Shown here piece after piece: positions 1-7,376 of a stretch of DNA of 13,207 nucleotides (positions within the stretch are counted from its first letter, which is position 1; the number at the start of each line of letters is the position of its first letter). The DNA comes from an uncultured Rikenellaceae bacterium (lineage in GTDB: Bacteria; Bacteroidota; Bacteroidia; Bacteroidales; Rikenellaceae), in assembly GCA_949284665.1 (NCBI GenBank), contig CASDWR010000224.1, positions 1-13,207 of the forward strand, written 5' to 3'. The position numbers and the translations under genes are program-made. The notes below the pieces were generated by a model, which was not told the DNA's origin, made no database searches, and saw only the letters and a program-made list of their open reading frames with translations.

Positions 1-669
1 CAGCACGATGCTGCTGTTCTTGCTCTTGCGGAATCCGTTCTGGATCAGTTCGGCGAGTTGGTCGACCTCTGTGGCGATTTCGGGAATGATGGCCGCTTCG
101 GCACCTGTAGCAATGGCGCCATTCAATGCCAGAAATCCCGCATCGCGTCCCATCACTTCGATGAAAAAGAGGCGTTCGTGGGAGGTTGCCGTGTCGCGAA
201 TCTTGTCCACGGCCTCCATGATGGTATTCAATGCAGTATCGTAACCGATCGTCTTGTCTGTTCCGAAAAGATCATTGTCTATCGTGCCGGGAAGTCCCAC
301 AATCGGCACATCGTACTCGGCGGCGAAGACCCGTGCTCCTGTCAGCGAGCCGTCTCCACCGATTACCACCAAGGCGTCGATCCCATGTTTACGCATGTTT
401 TCATAGGCGGTAGCCCGTCCTTCTTTGGTTGTAAATTCCTGGCAACGTGCTGTTTTAAGAATTGTTCCGCCTTGTTGTATGATGTTGCTGACATTTTGTG
501 TCTTGAAAGGAACGATTTCATCGAAAACCAGTCCCTTGTATCCTCGCATGATGCCCATTACCTCGAACCCGTTGTAAATGGCGGCTCTCGTTACGGCTCT
601 GATCGCCGCATTCATCCCCGGTGCATCGCCTCCGGAAGTGAGAACTCCGATACATTTGATTTCGTGCAT
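1..669 (-). CDS. pfkA: ATP-dependent 6-phosphofructokinase, N-terminal 223 residues (gene runs off the window)
   Basis: Phosphorylates fructose 6-phosphate to fructose 1,6-bisphosphate in cytosolic glycolysis. Translated from the ATG at 669, the frame stays open to base 1, giving 223 of the roughly 320-330 residues usual for PfkA, so the C-terminal third lies outside. Visible motifs: the N-terminal nucleotide loop [10 protein letters not shown] (11-20), GGDGS (104-108), PGTIDND (127-133) with the probable catalytic base D131, and MGR (173-175). Glycine in GGDG and in PGTIDND (instead of Asp and Lys in pyrophosphate-dependent enzymes) predicts ATP as the phosphoryl donor. That donor call rests on family rules, not on data here. 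The next gene upstream on this strand ends 450 bases away, so pfkA probably starts its own transcript. Confidence 0.96.
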   Translation of the reverse strand, partial: MHEIKCIGVLTSGGDAPGMNAAIRAVTRAAIYNGFEVMGIMRGYKGLVFDEIVPFKTQNVSNIIQQGGTILKTARCQEFTTKEGRATAYENMRKHGIDALVVIGGDGSLTGARVFAAEYDVPIVGLPGTIDNDLFGTDKTIGYDTALNTIMEAVDKIRDTATSHERLFFIEVMGRDAGFLALNGAIATGAEAAIIPEIATEVDQLAELIQNGFRKSKNSSIVL

Positions 670-698
670 AACCCCAAAATTAAATTAACCTAACCCCG

Positions 699-706
699 CA
701 AATTTA
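699..706 (-). promoter_or_regulatory. Candidate -7 promoter element of pfkA
   Basis: On the minus strand this reads TAAATTTG, a full match to the Bacteroidetes -7 consensus TAnnTTTG, 29 bases before the pfkA start codon. No clear TTTG -33 box lies 19-21 bases further upstream, so the call rests on the -7 element and its position. It would give a short, AT-rich leader. Confidence 0.5.
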
Positions 707-1081
707 CAACAAATCCGCGAAACGATACCGTTCGACGGAATTATACGGCAATTTTCATCCTTCTTTCGGCCTTTGGCCTGATTTTTTGACTGCAGCGTGA
801 TTCGAACCGGCATATACGGGCATTCAATGTCGGCTTTATTCTACCTTCATTCCTCTCTTACGAAAATCGCACCAAACCGGACCGCAGCCCATCTGAAAGA
901 AGCCTTTTCTCCGAACTGTCTTCAGCACGATTGTTTTGCCTATTGTGCCATTTTATGACACCCTGCCTTTTTTGAAGCGGGGAAAACGGGACGGAACCCG
1001 GTTCAGGAAATCTAACATTTGCCGTTGTTATTCGTTGTCCCGATATTCTTATCCCTTTTGCCCCTTGACAATTTTTGCAAC

Positions 1082-1103
1082 GGTCGATTCATCCAATACG
1101 ACC
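1082..1103. terminator. Weak hairpin downstream of the small PspC gene
   Basis: GGTCG-ATT pairs with AAT-(A)-CGACC, giving eight base pairs with a single bulged base and a five-base loop. It starts 16 bases past the stop codon of the small PspC gene. The T-run (five T at 1108-1112) follows on the plus strand, where no gene is known, and not on the minus strand where a terminator would be expected. It may be a poor or factor-assisted terminator, or chance. Confidence 0.22.
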
Positions 1104-1119
1104 CGGATTTTTGTCATAT

Positions 1120-1317
1120 TTACGGCTCTATCGGTACGAAAATCCAGAGAATCAAATAGGGGATCAAACCTATTCCGGCACAAAGCAATATCAGGGCAAT
1201 AATTCTCACCAACACTACATCGACATTGAAATAGTCGGCCAATCCCTGACATACGCCGCCTGCGATTTTGTATCTGCTCCGATACAAACGTTTCGGTCCA
1301 TCTTTGATAACTTCCAT
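1120..1317 (-). CDS. Small PspC-domain membrane protein (65 aa)
   Basis: A stand-alone PspC domain. The sequence runs YRSRYKIAGGVCQGLADYF (12-30), the standard PspC opening with the GGVC.GLA.YF core, then the VDVVLVRII segment, one hydrophobic membrane helix (about 36-61, ending PYLILWIFVP) and almost nothing after it. PspC proteins are inner-membrane proteins linked in proteobacteria to the phage-shock envelope stress response. In Bacteroidetes their role is poorly defined. I chose the ATG at 1317, where homology begins; an ATG 99 bases further upstream would add 33 residues that do not look like a PspC N-terminus. It follows the large PspC gene after 111 bases on the same strand, so co-transcription is possible, with a weak hairpin between them. 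Confidence 0.88.
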   Translation of the reverse strand: MEVIKDGPKRLYRSRYKIAGGVCQGLADYFNVDVVLVRIIALILLCAGIGLIPYLILWIFVPIEP

Positions 1318-1415
1318 TGCTGTTCTATGCTTGTGGTTTGTCCATCTTTTTGTACATTCGGTATAACCCTGAGTCTCTCTTATCCTTATTATATCGGTCT
1401 CAAGTAAAATCAGCA

Positions 1416-1430
1416 AAAGGCTGGGCCTTT
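1416..1430 (-). terminator. Hairpin at the end of the large PspC gene
   Basis: AAAGGC/GCCTTT form a perfect six-base stem with a three-base loop. GCA (1413-1415) can pair with TGC (1433-1435) across a small bulge to lengthen it. On the minus strand the stem overlaps the TAA stop codon (1431-1429) and is followed by TTTTGCTGATTTT. It could be a weak terminator or attenuator between the two PspC genes; the T-run is broken, so this is only a candidate. Confidence 0.35.
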
Positions 1431-1929
1431 ATTGCATGATTCTCCTCTCTTCGGGGATCACAATCCACAAAATGACATATGCCCAGATCGAAATCCCTCC
1501 GAAAAAGATGAGTAGGAATGTCAAAACCCGGACCAATGAAACGTCGAGTTCGAAATAGCGGGCAATTCCGCCGCAGACACCTCCGATTACCCGTTCGTCA
1601 CGCGGTCGGATCAGCCTGTGGAACTTTTTTGCTGATCTGGAACCCGGTTCACGTCTCCGTTTCCCGAAGTCTTCCGGATTGCCGATGGCTGTCATTGCTT
1701 TCCGGACCAGCCATACCGTAACCACCTCTTGGGTAGGGACGATGTGTTCCTTGAAAATGTGTGCGATGCGCATTTCGATGTCGTGCATCGTTCCCATCCG
1801 ATCGGAAGAATCCTGGCAACGCGAATCGATATCGTCCAGATATTCGGCAAGCATTTCATATGCTTCTGCGTCGATCTCGAAAGCGACGGAACCTATGTTG
1901 GCTTTCAATCTTTTTTTATTGAAATTCAT
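1429..1929 (-). CDS. Large PspC-domain membrane protein with Bacteroidetes-type N-terminal domain
   Basis: A protein of 166 aa. Residues 1-87 form a soluble, acidic-helical domain (FEIDAEAYEMLAEYLDDI, then a MHDIEMRIAHIF segment and a TAIGNPEDF turn) seen attached to PspC in Bacteroidetes. A basic linker RRREPGSRSAKK (91-102) follows, then the PspC domain (about 103-161) with VIGGVCGGIARYF and a membrane helix (about 133-158) ending ILWIVIPEE. The start is set at 1929 (MNFNKKRLKANIG). An ATG at 1959 is in frame, but it falls inside the candidate -7 promoter element, which makes it unlikely. In other Bacteroidetes a PadR-type regulator often precedes such genes; here folC does. Probable inner-membrane protein; its function is not established. 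Confidence 0.88.
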   Translation of the reverse strand: MNFNKKRLKANIGSVAFEIDAEAYEMLAEYLDDIDSRCQDSSDRMGTMHDIEMRIAHIFKEHIVPTQEVVTVWLVRKAMTAIGNPEDFGKRRREPGSRSAKKFHRLIRPRDERVIGGVCGGIARYFELDVSLVRVLTFLLIFFGGISIWAYVILWIVIPEERRIMQ

Positions 1930-1956
1930 CCTCTCGACGATACGGTTTACTCTCGG

Positions 1957-1990
1957 CAAAGATATGTATTCTGTAAGGTATCTTTACAAA
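1957..1990 (-). promoter_or_regulatory. Candidate promoter of the PspC pair, overlapping the end of folC
   Basis: On the minus strand TATCTTTG (1964-1957) matches the -7 consensus TAnnTTTG exactly, with TTTG (1990-1987) 22 bases upstream as a possible -33 box. That spacing is slightly longer than the usual 19-21. The -33 box straddles the last coding bases of folC, and the element sits 27 bases before the PspC start. It suggests the PspC genes can be transcribed apart from lnt-folC. Confidence 0.5.
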
Positions 1991-3294
1991 ACGGGAATCC
2001 TGTTCTGAGGTAGAACTTCGGCGACGACATATGTGCTGCCGCCTACGAAGATCATATCTTTGGCAGATGCGAGTTCCCGAGCTTTCGACAATGCATTACG
2101 GGGTGTTGTTACCGTTTCGCCGACAAGACCGTAACCGGCAGCCATACCGGCGAGCGTTTCTGCAGGAAGGGCGCGTTCCGATTGTGGTTGTGTGAAGAGA
2201 TAATAGGCCTTATGAGGCAGCAGCGGCAGAATCTCTTCAAGGTTTTTTTCTCGTACGAAACCGAGTACCATAAAAAGTTTTTCGTAGGATTGTCTCTCAA
2301 TTTGACCGATTACCGAACGGAGCCCGTGCGCGTTGTGCCCCACATCGCATACGACGAGCGGATCTCGTGAGATTGTCTCCCATCGACCTCGAAGTCCGGT
2401 GGATGCAATCACCGATCGACATCCCTCCATCAAGGCTCGAGTACTTATATTCAAAGGGGTGGAGTGCCGCAATATGCTTATGGCCGTTCGGGCCGTGACA
2501 ATATTTTTTTGTTGGTAATCCCCCAAAAGGTCCAGATCGAGTGTTTGTGTACGACCGTCACTCTTCTGAAGGGTATACCTCATTCGGTCCTGTTTCGATT
2601 CCGCATCGATACAAACATACATACGGTCGGCAAAGGTCAGTTTGGACTCCATTTCCGCTGCCCGTTTCTCGAAAACCGGTGCGCTCTCCGCATCGCTTTC
2701 TCCGACCACCACTGGAACGCCCGGTTTGATGATACCCGCTTTTTCTCCCGCGATTGCGGCCAGTGTCGGTCCCAATATGTCGGCATGGTCGAGTCCGATG
2801 TTGGTAATGATACTCAGCAAAGGGGACACAATATTGGTAGCGTCGAGCCGACCTCCCAACCCTGTTTCGATGACGGCTACTTCCACCTCCGAGTCGGAAA
2901 AGTGCTGAAAAGCCATGGCGGCTGTCATTTCGAAATAGGAAAGGCCCATTTCCCGCATCGTTTCGCCGTATGCTCCGATGAAACGTGCCACCTTGTTTCC
3001 GGGAATCGGTTCGCCGTTGACACGAATTCGTTCGCACAAATCGTGCAGATGGGGTGACGTGAAAAGTCCCACGCAGTAGCCGGCTGCCTGGAGAACCGAG
3101 GCCAGTATGTGCGAGACGGAACCTTTCCCGTTGGTCCCGGCTACGTGGATCGTCAGGTAATCCTGTTGCGGATTTCCCAATTCCCGGCACATTCGGACGA
3201 TGCCGCCGAGTCCTTCGTGATAAGCCTCTTTCCCTACCGACTGGAAAGAGGGGAAAGTTCGTGCGATAAATTCGAGAGCTTGAGAGTAATTCAT
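1984..3294 (-). CDS. folC: Bifunctional folylpolyglutamate synthase / dihydrofolate synthase
   Basis: A Mur-ligase-family enzyme that adds glutamate to dihydropteroate and lengthens the glutamate tail of folates in the cytosol. It has 436 aa, a full-length size. Visible in order: the P-loop HVAGTNGKGS (50-59), the folate-binding FTSPHL (78-83), ETGLGGRLDATN (143-154), TNIGLDH (164-170) for metal and ATP, GEKAGI (183-188) with K185 as the likely carbamylated lysine, LRGRWE (301-306) at the start of the C-terminal domain, DVGHNAHG (317-324) and FVGGSTYVVAE (416-426). It begins 21 bases after the lnt stop on the same strand, so lnt and folC are probably one transcript. Whether both activities are present cannot be read from the sequence, and no separate folate gene is nearby. 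Confidence 0.96.
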   Translation of the reverse strand: MNYSQALEFIARTFPSFQSVGKEAYHEGLGGIVRMCRELGNPQQDYLTIHVAGTNGKGSVSHILASVLQAAGYCVGLFTSPHLHDLCERIRVNGEPIPGNKVARFIGAYGETMREMGLSYFEMTAAMAFQHFSDSEVEVAVIETGLGGRLDATNIVSPLLSIITNIGLDHADILGPTLAAIAGEKAGIIKPGVPVVVGESDAESAPVFEKRAAEMESKLTFADRMYVCIDAESKQDRMRYTLQKSDGRTQTLDLDLLGDYQQKNIVTARTAISILRHSTPLNISTRALMEGCRSVIASTGLRGRWETISRDPLVVCDVGHNAHGLRSVIGQIERQSYEKLFMVLGFVREKNLEEILPLLPHKAYYLFTQPQSERALPAETLAGMAAGYGLVGETVTTPRNALSKARELASAKDMIFVGGSTYVVAEVLPQNRIPVL

Positions 3295-3315
3295 CGTTCG
3301 AGTGAGTTGAAAGGG

Positions 3316-4896
3316 TTACTTTACCAGATGACTTTTGCGTCGGAAACGATATGCAATATAATAAAGGAGTCCGAGAACGAACACCAGAGAACAGATTCGA
3401 GCAATGTAGTCGCCATAACGGACATAGAACGTTTTTTTGCCGAGGGCCGTCACACTCCCCGTCAACGTTCCCCGTTCCTCCCAACCGAGCCGCTGAATCA
3501 CATCGCCTCTTGGGTCGATAAATCCGGATATGCCGGTATTGGCGCTGCGAGCGATCCAACGACGGGTTTCGATGGCCCGTAACCGGGAATAGGAGAAATG
3601 TTGTCGGTAGCCGGGCGTGTCGTACCACCATCCGTCATTCGTAATCACGAATATGATTTGTGCTCCGCGGTCCACGAATCCGGCAAAATATTCCCCGTAA
3701 ACCGATTCATAACAGATCGGAGCGGCCGAGCAGATATCATAGGGGTGCCTTCCCTGCGTATGGAACGTCCGTTGTGCTTTGTCGTATCCGAGTCGGCCGG
3801 TTGTTCCACCGAGGTCGACAATAAAGACTTCCAGCGGTTTGAGAAGGTTCATGTACGGCATTTTTTCGGCTCCGATCACCAGTTTGCTTTTATGTGCCAC
3901 GGACACTCCCGCCGTATCGATTGCCAAGGCACTGTTGTATACGTCATACCAGACACCGTTTCGGTAACGGGCAGTTTCCGAACATTCCGATTCCGATAGA
4001 TAGCGGCGACAGGTGGTAGCTCCTACAATCAGCTGCGCTTCCGGATACCGCGATGCCATAAATCGGCTGAGCGTATCGATGGATTCGGAAAGTTCGATAC
4101 GTTCTTCCCAGATGTTGTCGTCGAGTGCCGTTTCGGGCATCACAATGTAGTCGACCCCTGCCGGAGCCTCCGATGCTAGCGACAACAGCAATTCATTTTG
4201 CTGTTTCTGAGCAAGGACGAATTTTTCCCCATAGGGGTCGATATTCGGCTGGACGATCGTCACGGTCAATTTTTCCCCCGCCTCTTCACGGTACGAGAAA
4301 TAGAGGAAAAGCGATACGGCCAGCGGTACGACGATCCATACTGCCGTCGAAAGGGCCAAACGCTTTGCACCATGCGACAAAATCGTGTGGTATATCAACA
4401 GATTAGCTGTCAATACCCATAGCGTGCCACCGAAGATTCCCGTGTATTCGTACCATTGAATGGCCCACGTATCGTTTGCAAAGCCGTTCCCCAACAGTAG
4501 CCACGGGAAAGAAAGTTCTCCTGTAAGATAGATGTATTCAGCTGCTATCCACCCGCACACGAGAATCAACTCAGCCAATCGGGACGAAGCCCGTTTGCTT
4601 ACATAATGATAAAGGAGAAAAACTCCCCCGAACAGAAGACACTGGGCTATGGCGGCAGCAATCGGACCGATCGGTGTGGCATACCATATCCATCGGATAG
4701 TGGCTGCACACCATAAAAGGATCGTACACATCGTCCATCCGGTCATCCGCCAGAATGAACGGCGCGACGCATCGTAACCGCGACTGATAAACATCAACGG
4801 AACCAATGCGCCGAGTAATGGTAAACCGCTGATTCTCAGCCATCCGGCAGAAAAGAGCACAACGCTCAACAGCGACAACAAAAACCTGTTTTTCAT
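3316..4896 (-). CDS. lnt: Apolipoprotein N-acyltransferase
   Basis: Transfers an acyl chain from a phospholipid to the N-terminal cysteine of lipoproteins in the inner membrane, the last step of lipoprotein maturation. 526 aa from the chosen start MKNRFLLSLL; an ATG 42 bases upstream precedes the candidate promoter element, so it was not used. The first 200 residues hold about six membrane helices. The periplasmic nitrilase-like domain runs from about 210 (LTVTIVQPNID) to 480, and a final helix lies near 495-516. The probable catalytic triad is E255 in VMPETALDD, K336 in AHKSKLV and C395 in PICYESVYG. The proteobacterial HLVPFGE stretch reads KLVIGAE here, as I recall from other Bacteroidetes Lnt proteins. 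It is the first gene of the minus-strand unit. Confidence 0.95.
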   Translation of the reverse strand: MKNRFLLSLLSVVLFSAGWLRISGLPLLGALVPLMFISRGYDASRRSFWRMTGWTMCTILLWCAATIRWIWYATPIGPIAAAIAQCLLFGGVFLLYHYVSKRASSRLAELILVCGWIAAEYIYLTGELSFPWLLLGNGFANDTWAIQWYEYTGIFGGTLWVLTANLLIYHTILSHGAKRLALSTAVWIVVPLAVSLFLYFSYREEAGEKLTVTIVQPNIDPYGEKFVLAQKQQNELLLSLASEAPAGVDYIVMPETALDDNIWEERIELSESIDTLSRFMASRYPEAQLIVGATTCRRYLSESECSETARYRNGVWYDVYNSALAIDTAGVSVAHKSKLVIGAEKMPYMNLLKPLEVFIVDLGGTTGRLGYDKAQRTFHTQGRHPYDICSAAPICYESVYGEYFAGFVDRGAQIIFVITNDGWWYDTPGYRQHFSYSRLRAIETRRWIARSANTGISGFIDPRGDVIQRLGWEERGTLTGSVTALGKKTFYVRYGDYIARICSLVFVLGLLYYIAYRFRRKSHLVK

Positions 4897-4916
4897 CTTT
4901 GGAGCTTCTCCCGCTG

Positions 4917-4924
4917 CAAATGTA
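4917..4924 (-). promoter_or_regulatory. Candidate -7 promoter element of lnt-folC
   Basis: On the minus strand this reads TACATTTG, a full match to TAnnTTTG, 20 bases before the lnt start codon. A good -33 TTTG is not seen at the expected distance. It lies in the divergent region (4897-5104), back to back with the exporter promoter, and supports the shorter lnt start. Confidence 0.5.
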
Positions 4925-5037
4925 TAAAAAATAAGCAATATCCATAATGTCTATTCGTTTTTCCCGTTACGGGATTTGTCGGAAGAGCAGGGTGAGGAAG
5001 TTCTCGCATCTTTCGGAACGGTTTCGTCGGAAACAGG

Positions 5038-5067
5038 GTTGTAATCCGAATTATATTATTAATTTTG
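5038..5067 (+). promoter_or_regulatory. Candidate promoter of the LysE exporter-cmk-ispH unit
   Basis: TAATTTTG (5060-5067) matches the -7 consensus TAnnTTTG, and GTTG (5038-5041), three of four bases of the -33 box, lies 18 bases upstream. The start codon of the exporter is 37 bases downstream. AT-rich sequence surrounds the -7 box in an otherwise balanced region. Confidence 0.6.
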
Positions 5068-5104
5068 CAAGATATAAACTCCTTCGCAAAAGGCGTATAG
5101 TTCC

Positions 5105-5755
5105 ATGTGGTTCGAGATATTTTTCCGAGGTATTCTGATCGGACTGGCGGCGTCCATACCGCTGGGCCCTATCGGTATATTGTGCATCCAGCGTACCTTG
5201 AGCAAAAATCAGAAGTCCGGCTTTATCTCGGGATTGGGTGCAGCCACTACCGATACGCTTTTCGCCATGATTGCCTTTTTTTCGCTGTCGGTGGTCATGT
5301 CGTTCATCGAGTCGAACATGACTTGGATCAAGATTGTCGGCGGGATCTGTATCATCGCCGTGGGAGCCAATATTTTTTTCAGTAATCCGGTCGTACAGAT
5401 CCGTCGCAACCGTGCCGGGAAGAGCAATCCATGGCAGGATTATGTTTCGGTGATACTCTTTACGATTACTAATCCGGCCTACATTCTGGTTTTCGTCGCA
5501 CTGTTCGCTGCGTTCGGCATCAGCAACGACTCATTGGGTGAGGTTAGCGGCATGTCGATGATTGTCGGGATTTTCGCCGGTTGTTCGCTTTGGTGGTTCG
5601 CTCTGACGACGACGGTAAACCTGTTGCGCAAGAAGTTCCGACCACGGCATTTGCTCTGGATGAACCGCATCTCCGGAGCCCTTATCATGTTACTCGGCGG
5701 AGTCGCCATCCTCTCCACCATACTTAATTTTCATCTGAATGAATTCTTGCATTGA
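5105..5755 (+). CDS. LysE/RhtB-family amino acid exporter
   Basis: Inner-membrane transporter family that exports amino acids or related small molecules; the substrate cannot be named from sequence. 216 aa with about six hydrophobic helices (near 5-26, 40-65, 73-92, 114-138, 151-172 and 185-207), the family pattern. The N-terminal motif IPLGPIGILCIQRTL (18-32) corresponds to the LysE PGP.G signature, followed by a G..AATTD stretch (43-50) and TNPAYIL (122-128), which matches the family NP motif in the fourth helix. It is the first gene of the plus-strand unit. Its last 17 bases overlap the start of cmk, so translation of the two is probably coupled. No regulator typical of amino acid exporters (LysG/Lrp type) is adjacent. 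Confidence 0.88.
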   Translation: MWFEIFFRGILIGLAASIPLGPIGILCIQRTLSKNQKSGFISGLGAATTDTLFAMIAFFSLSVVMSFIESNMTWIKIVGGICIIAVGANIFFSNPVVQIRRNRAGKSNPWQDYVSVILFTITNPAYILVFVALFAAFGISNDSLGEVSGMSMIVGIFAGCSLWWFALTTTVNLLRKKFRPRHLLWMNRISGALIMLLGGVAILSTILNFHLNEFLH

Positions 5756-6446
5756 CAAACGGAAAATAGTGATTGCCGTAGACGGGTTTTCTTCGTGCGG
5801 TAAAAGCACTTTTGCAAAGACGGTCGCCGCCCGACTCGGTTATATCTTTATAGATACGGGTGCCATGTATCGCGCCGTCACCCTCTACGCCATCGAACAC
5901 GGCGCTATAGTAAACGGCATGCTTGATACCGACAAATTGGTTGACATGCTGAATGATATTCATATCGCTTTTCGGTTCAATCCCGAACGCGGAGCCAGCG
6001 ACATCTATGTCAACGGCGAATGGGTCGAAGGGAAAATAAGGACCATCACTGTCAGCAATTTCGTCAGTACGGTAAGTTCCGTCCCACAGGTTCGGGCAAA
6101 ACTGGTGGCCATGCAGCAGGAAATGGGACGCGGCAAGGGGGTGGTGATGGATGGCCGTGATATCGGTACGGTGGTTTTCCCGGATGCGGCATTGACAATC
6201 TTCATGGTTGCGGACCCGGAGGTGAGAGCTCGCCGTCGTTTTGACGAACTGGTAGCCAAGGGCGAAAGCGTGACGCTCTCGGAAATCGAAGAGAATATTC
6301 GGAAACGTGATATTGCAGATCAGAACCGTACGGTAAGTCCTCTGCGTAAGGCGGACGATGCCGTTGTCCTGGACAACAGCCGGATGAGTCTCGAAGATGA
6401 GATGAAGTGGGTCGAAAGCGTTTTACACGAAAAAAGATGCCTGTGA
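5739..6446 (+). CDS. cmk: Cytidylate kinase
   Basis: Phosphorylates CMP and dCMP with ATP, feeding CDP/dCDP to nucleic acid and phospholipid synthesis in the cytosol. 235 aa, the normal size. Motifs: P-loop GFSSCGKST (16-24), DTGAMYRA (39-46) for CMP binding, DGRDIGT (138-144), the lid segment RKRDIADQNR (188-197) and KADDAVVLDNS (204-214). The chosen ATG overlaps the exporter gene by 17 bases; no later ATG precedes the P-loop, so this start is well supported. Its end overlaps ispH by 10 bases. Confidence 0.96.
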   Translation: MNSCIDKRKIVIAVDGFSSCGKSTFAKTVAARLGYIFIDTGAMYRAVTLYAIEHGAIVNGMLDTDKLVDMLNDIHIAFRFNPERGASDIYVNGEWVEGKIRTITVSNFVSTVSSVPQVRAKLVAMQQEMGRGKGVVMDGRDIGTVVFPDAALTIFMVADPEVRARRRFDELVAKGESVTLSEIEENIRKRDIADQNRTVSPLRKADDAVVLDNSRMSLEDEMKWVESVLHEKRCL

Positions 6447-7318
6447 ATCTTTACATAGAGATCGATGCCCAATCGGGATTTTGTTTCGGAGTTGTTCATG
6501 CGATCTCCAAAGCCGAAGAGTCGCTTGCCGATGGAGAGAGAGTCTGGTCTTTGGGGGATATCGTTCACAACCGCCTGGAGGTACAGCGGCTCGAACAGCT
6601 CGGGTTGCATACCGTCCGTCATGAGGATTTGAGTTCTCTTTCGGGTGGGACACTCCTCATACGTGCACATGGAGAGCCTCCCTCCACCTATCGTTGTGCC
6701 GAAACACTCGGTTTGCATGTTATCGATGCCACATGTCCGGTCGTGGCACGATTGCAGCGTCTGGTAAGGGATGCCGGAAAGGAAATGGATGCTTGTGGCG
6801 GTCAGGTGGTGATTCTCGGCAAAAAAGGACATGCCGAAGTGGTCGGACTCACCGGACAGGTTGACGAACGGGCGATTGTGGTGGAAAAGGCAGAGGACCT
6901 CGACCGGGTTGACTTTACGAAACCGATTTTTTTGTTGTCGCAGACCACACAGAGCCTCGATTTGTTCGACGAGATCAAACGGATCGTTATGGCCCGTGCT
7001 GCGGACCCTTCCCGGGTGACGGTCAAAGACACCATCTGCCGGCAAGTGGCCAATCGCGAATCGCATCTGAAAGAGTTTGCGACCCGTTTTGATGCGATTG
7101 TTTTCGTGTGCGGCCGGAAGAGTTCGAACGGCAGGGTGTTGTATGAGGTATGTCACGAGGCGAATCCCCGAACTTACAACATCGAGGACAGCAGCGAACT
7201 GCGTCGTGAATGGTTTTCGGATTGCCATTCTGTGGGTATTTGCGGAGCTACCTCTACTCCCCAGTGGTTGATGCGCCGGGTGGCCGAAAAAATAAAAGAA
7301 CTTGCTGCAATGTCATGA
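6437..7318 (+). CDS. ispH: 4-hydroxy-3-methylbut-2-enyl diphosphate reductase
   Basis: An iron-sulfur enzyme making IPP and DMAPP from HMBPP, the last step of the MEP isoprenoid pathway. 293 aa from the ATG at 6437; an ATG at 6407 would add ten basic residues and deepen the overlap with cmk, so the later one fits better. The three cluster cysteines are C16 (GFCFGV), C100 (DATCP) and C201 (DTIC). Substrate residues H44, H78 (RAHGE) and H132 with E134 (GHAEV) line up with the E. coli H41, H74, H124 and E126. GATSTP (270-275) closes the active site. The organism should therefore use the MEP route. The 10-base overlap with cmk suggests coupling. Confidence 0.96.
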   Translation: MPVNLYIEIDAQSGFCFGVVHAISKAEESLADGERVWSLGDIVHNRLEVQRLEQLGLHTVRHEDLSSLSGGTLLIRAHGEPPSTYRCAETLGLHVIDATCPVVARLQRLVRDAGKEMDACGGQVVILGKKGHAEVVGLTGQVDERAIVVEKAEDLDRVDFTKPIFLLSQTTQSLDLFDEIKRIVMARAADPSRVTVKDTICRQVANRESHLKEFATRFDAIVFVCGRKSSNGRVLYEVCHEANPRTYNIEDSSELRREWFSDCHSVGICGATSTPQWLMRRVAEKIKELAAMS

Positions 7319-7347
7319 AAACCATACGGACAATCTCCGGAAAACAA

Positions 7348-7355
7348 TACCTTTG
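7348..7355 (+). promoter_or_regulatory. Candidate -7 promoter element of the small membrane protein-S41 protease unit
   Basis: TACCTTTG matches TAnnTTTG and is followed by CA, as common in Bacteroidetes promoters. It sits 21 bases before the ATG at 7377 and 29 bases after the ispH stop. No good -33 box is seen. It argues against the in-frame ATG at 7302, which lies upstream of it. Confidence 0.45.
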
Positions 7356-7376
7356 CAAATAAATCAGGGAATTGCC

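Larger units (their letters stand above)
670..1119. other. 450-base gap without a convincing gene
   Basis: Lies between the start of pfkA and the stop of the small PspC gene, both on the minus strand. Short open frames here have no recognisable protein features, and the longest plus-strand one runs into the antisense of the PspC gene. Apart from the candidate pfkA -7 element (699-706) and a hairpin (1082-1103), I see only a four-base GGCC/GGCC stem at 768-778 followed by six T on the plus strand, and a stretch at 790-798 that resembles a tRNA T-loop in reverse but has no tRNA around it. It may be plain spacer, a long leader of pfkA, or hold an unrecognised small RNA. Confidence 0.6.

Noticed and set aside
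768..787. GGCC-TTT-GGCC followed by six T as a plus-strand terminator.
   Set aside because: The stem is only four base pairs and there is no plus-strand gene upstream for it to end.
785..815. Possible tRNA: the reverse strand reads GGTTCGAATC, like a T-loop.
   Set aside because: The flanking bases do not form the T-stem, and no anticodon arm, D arm or acceptor stem can be built around it.
936..1202. An 88-aa plus-strand reading frame in the gap upstream of pfkA.
   Set aside because: It has no recognisable motif, its second half is antisense to the small PspC gene, and no promoter element precedes it.
2558..3631. A 357-aa minus-strand frame spanning folC and the end of lnt.
   Set aside because: It is an alternative frame over two well-supported genes, with low-complexity arginine-rich sequence and no family motif.
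4897..5104. Replication origin or attachment site at the strand switch.
   Set aside because: No repeated DnaA-like boxes, direct repeats or integrase gene; two back-to-back promoters explain the region.
5725..5732. TAATTTTC as a promoter element for cmk.
   Set aside because: It has a mismatch to TAnnTTTG and lies only six bases from the cmk ATG, too close for a transcription start and leader.
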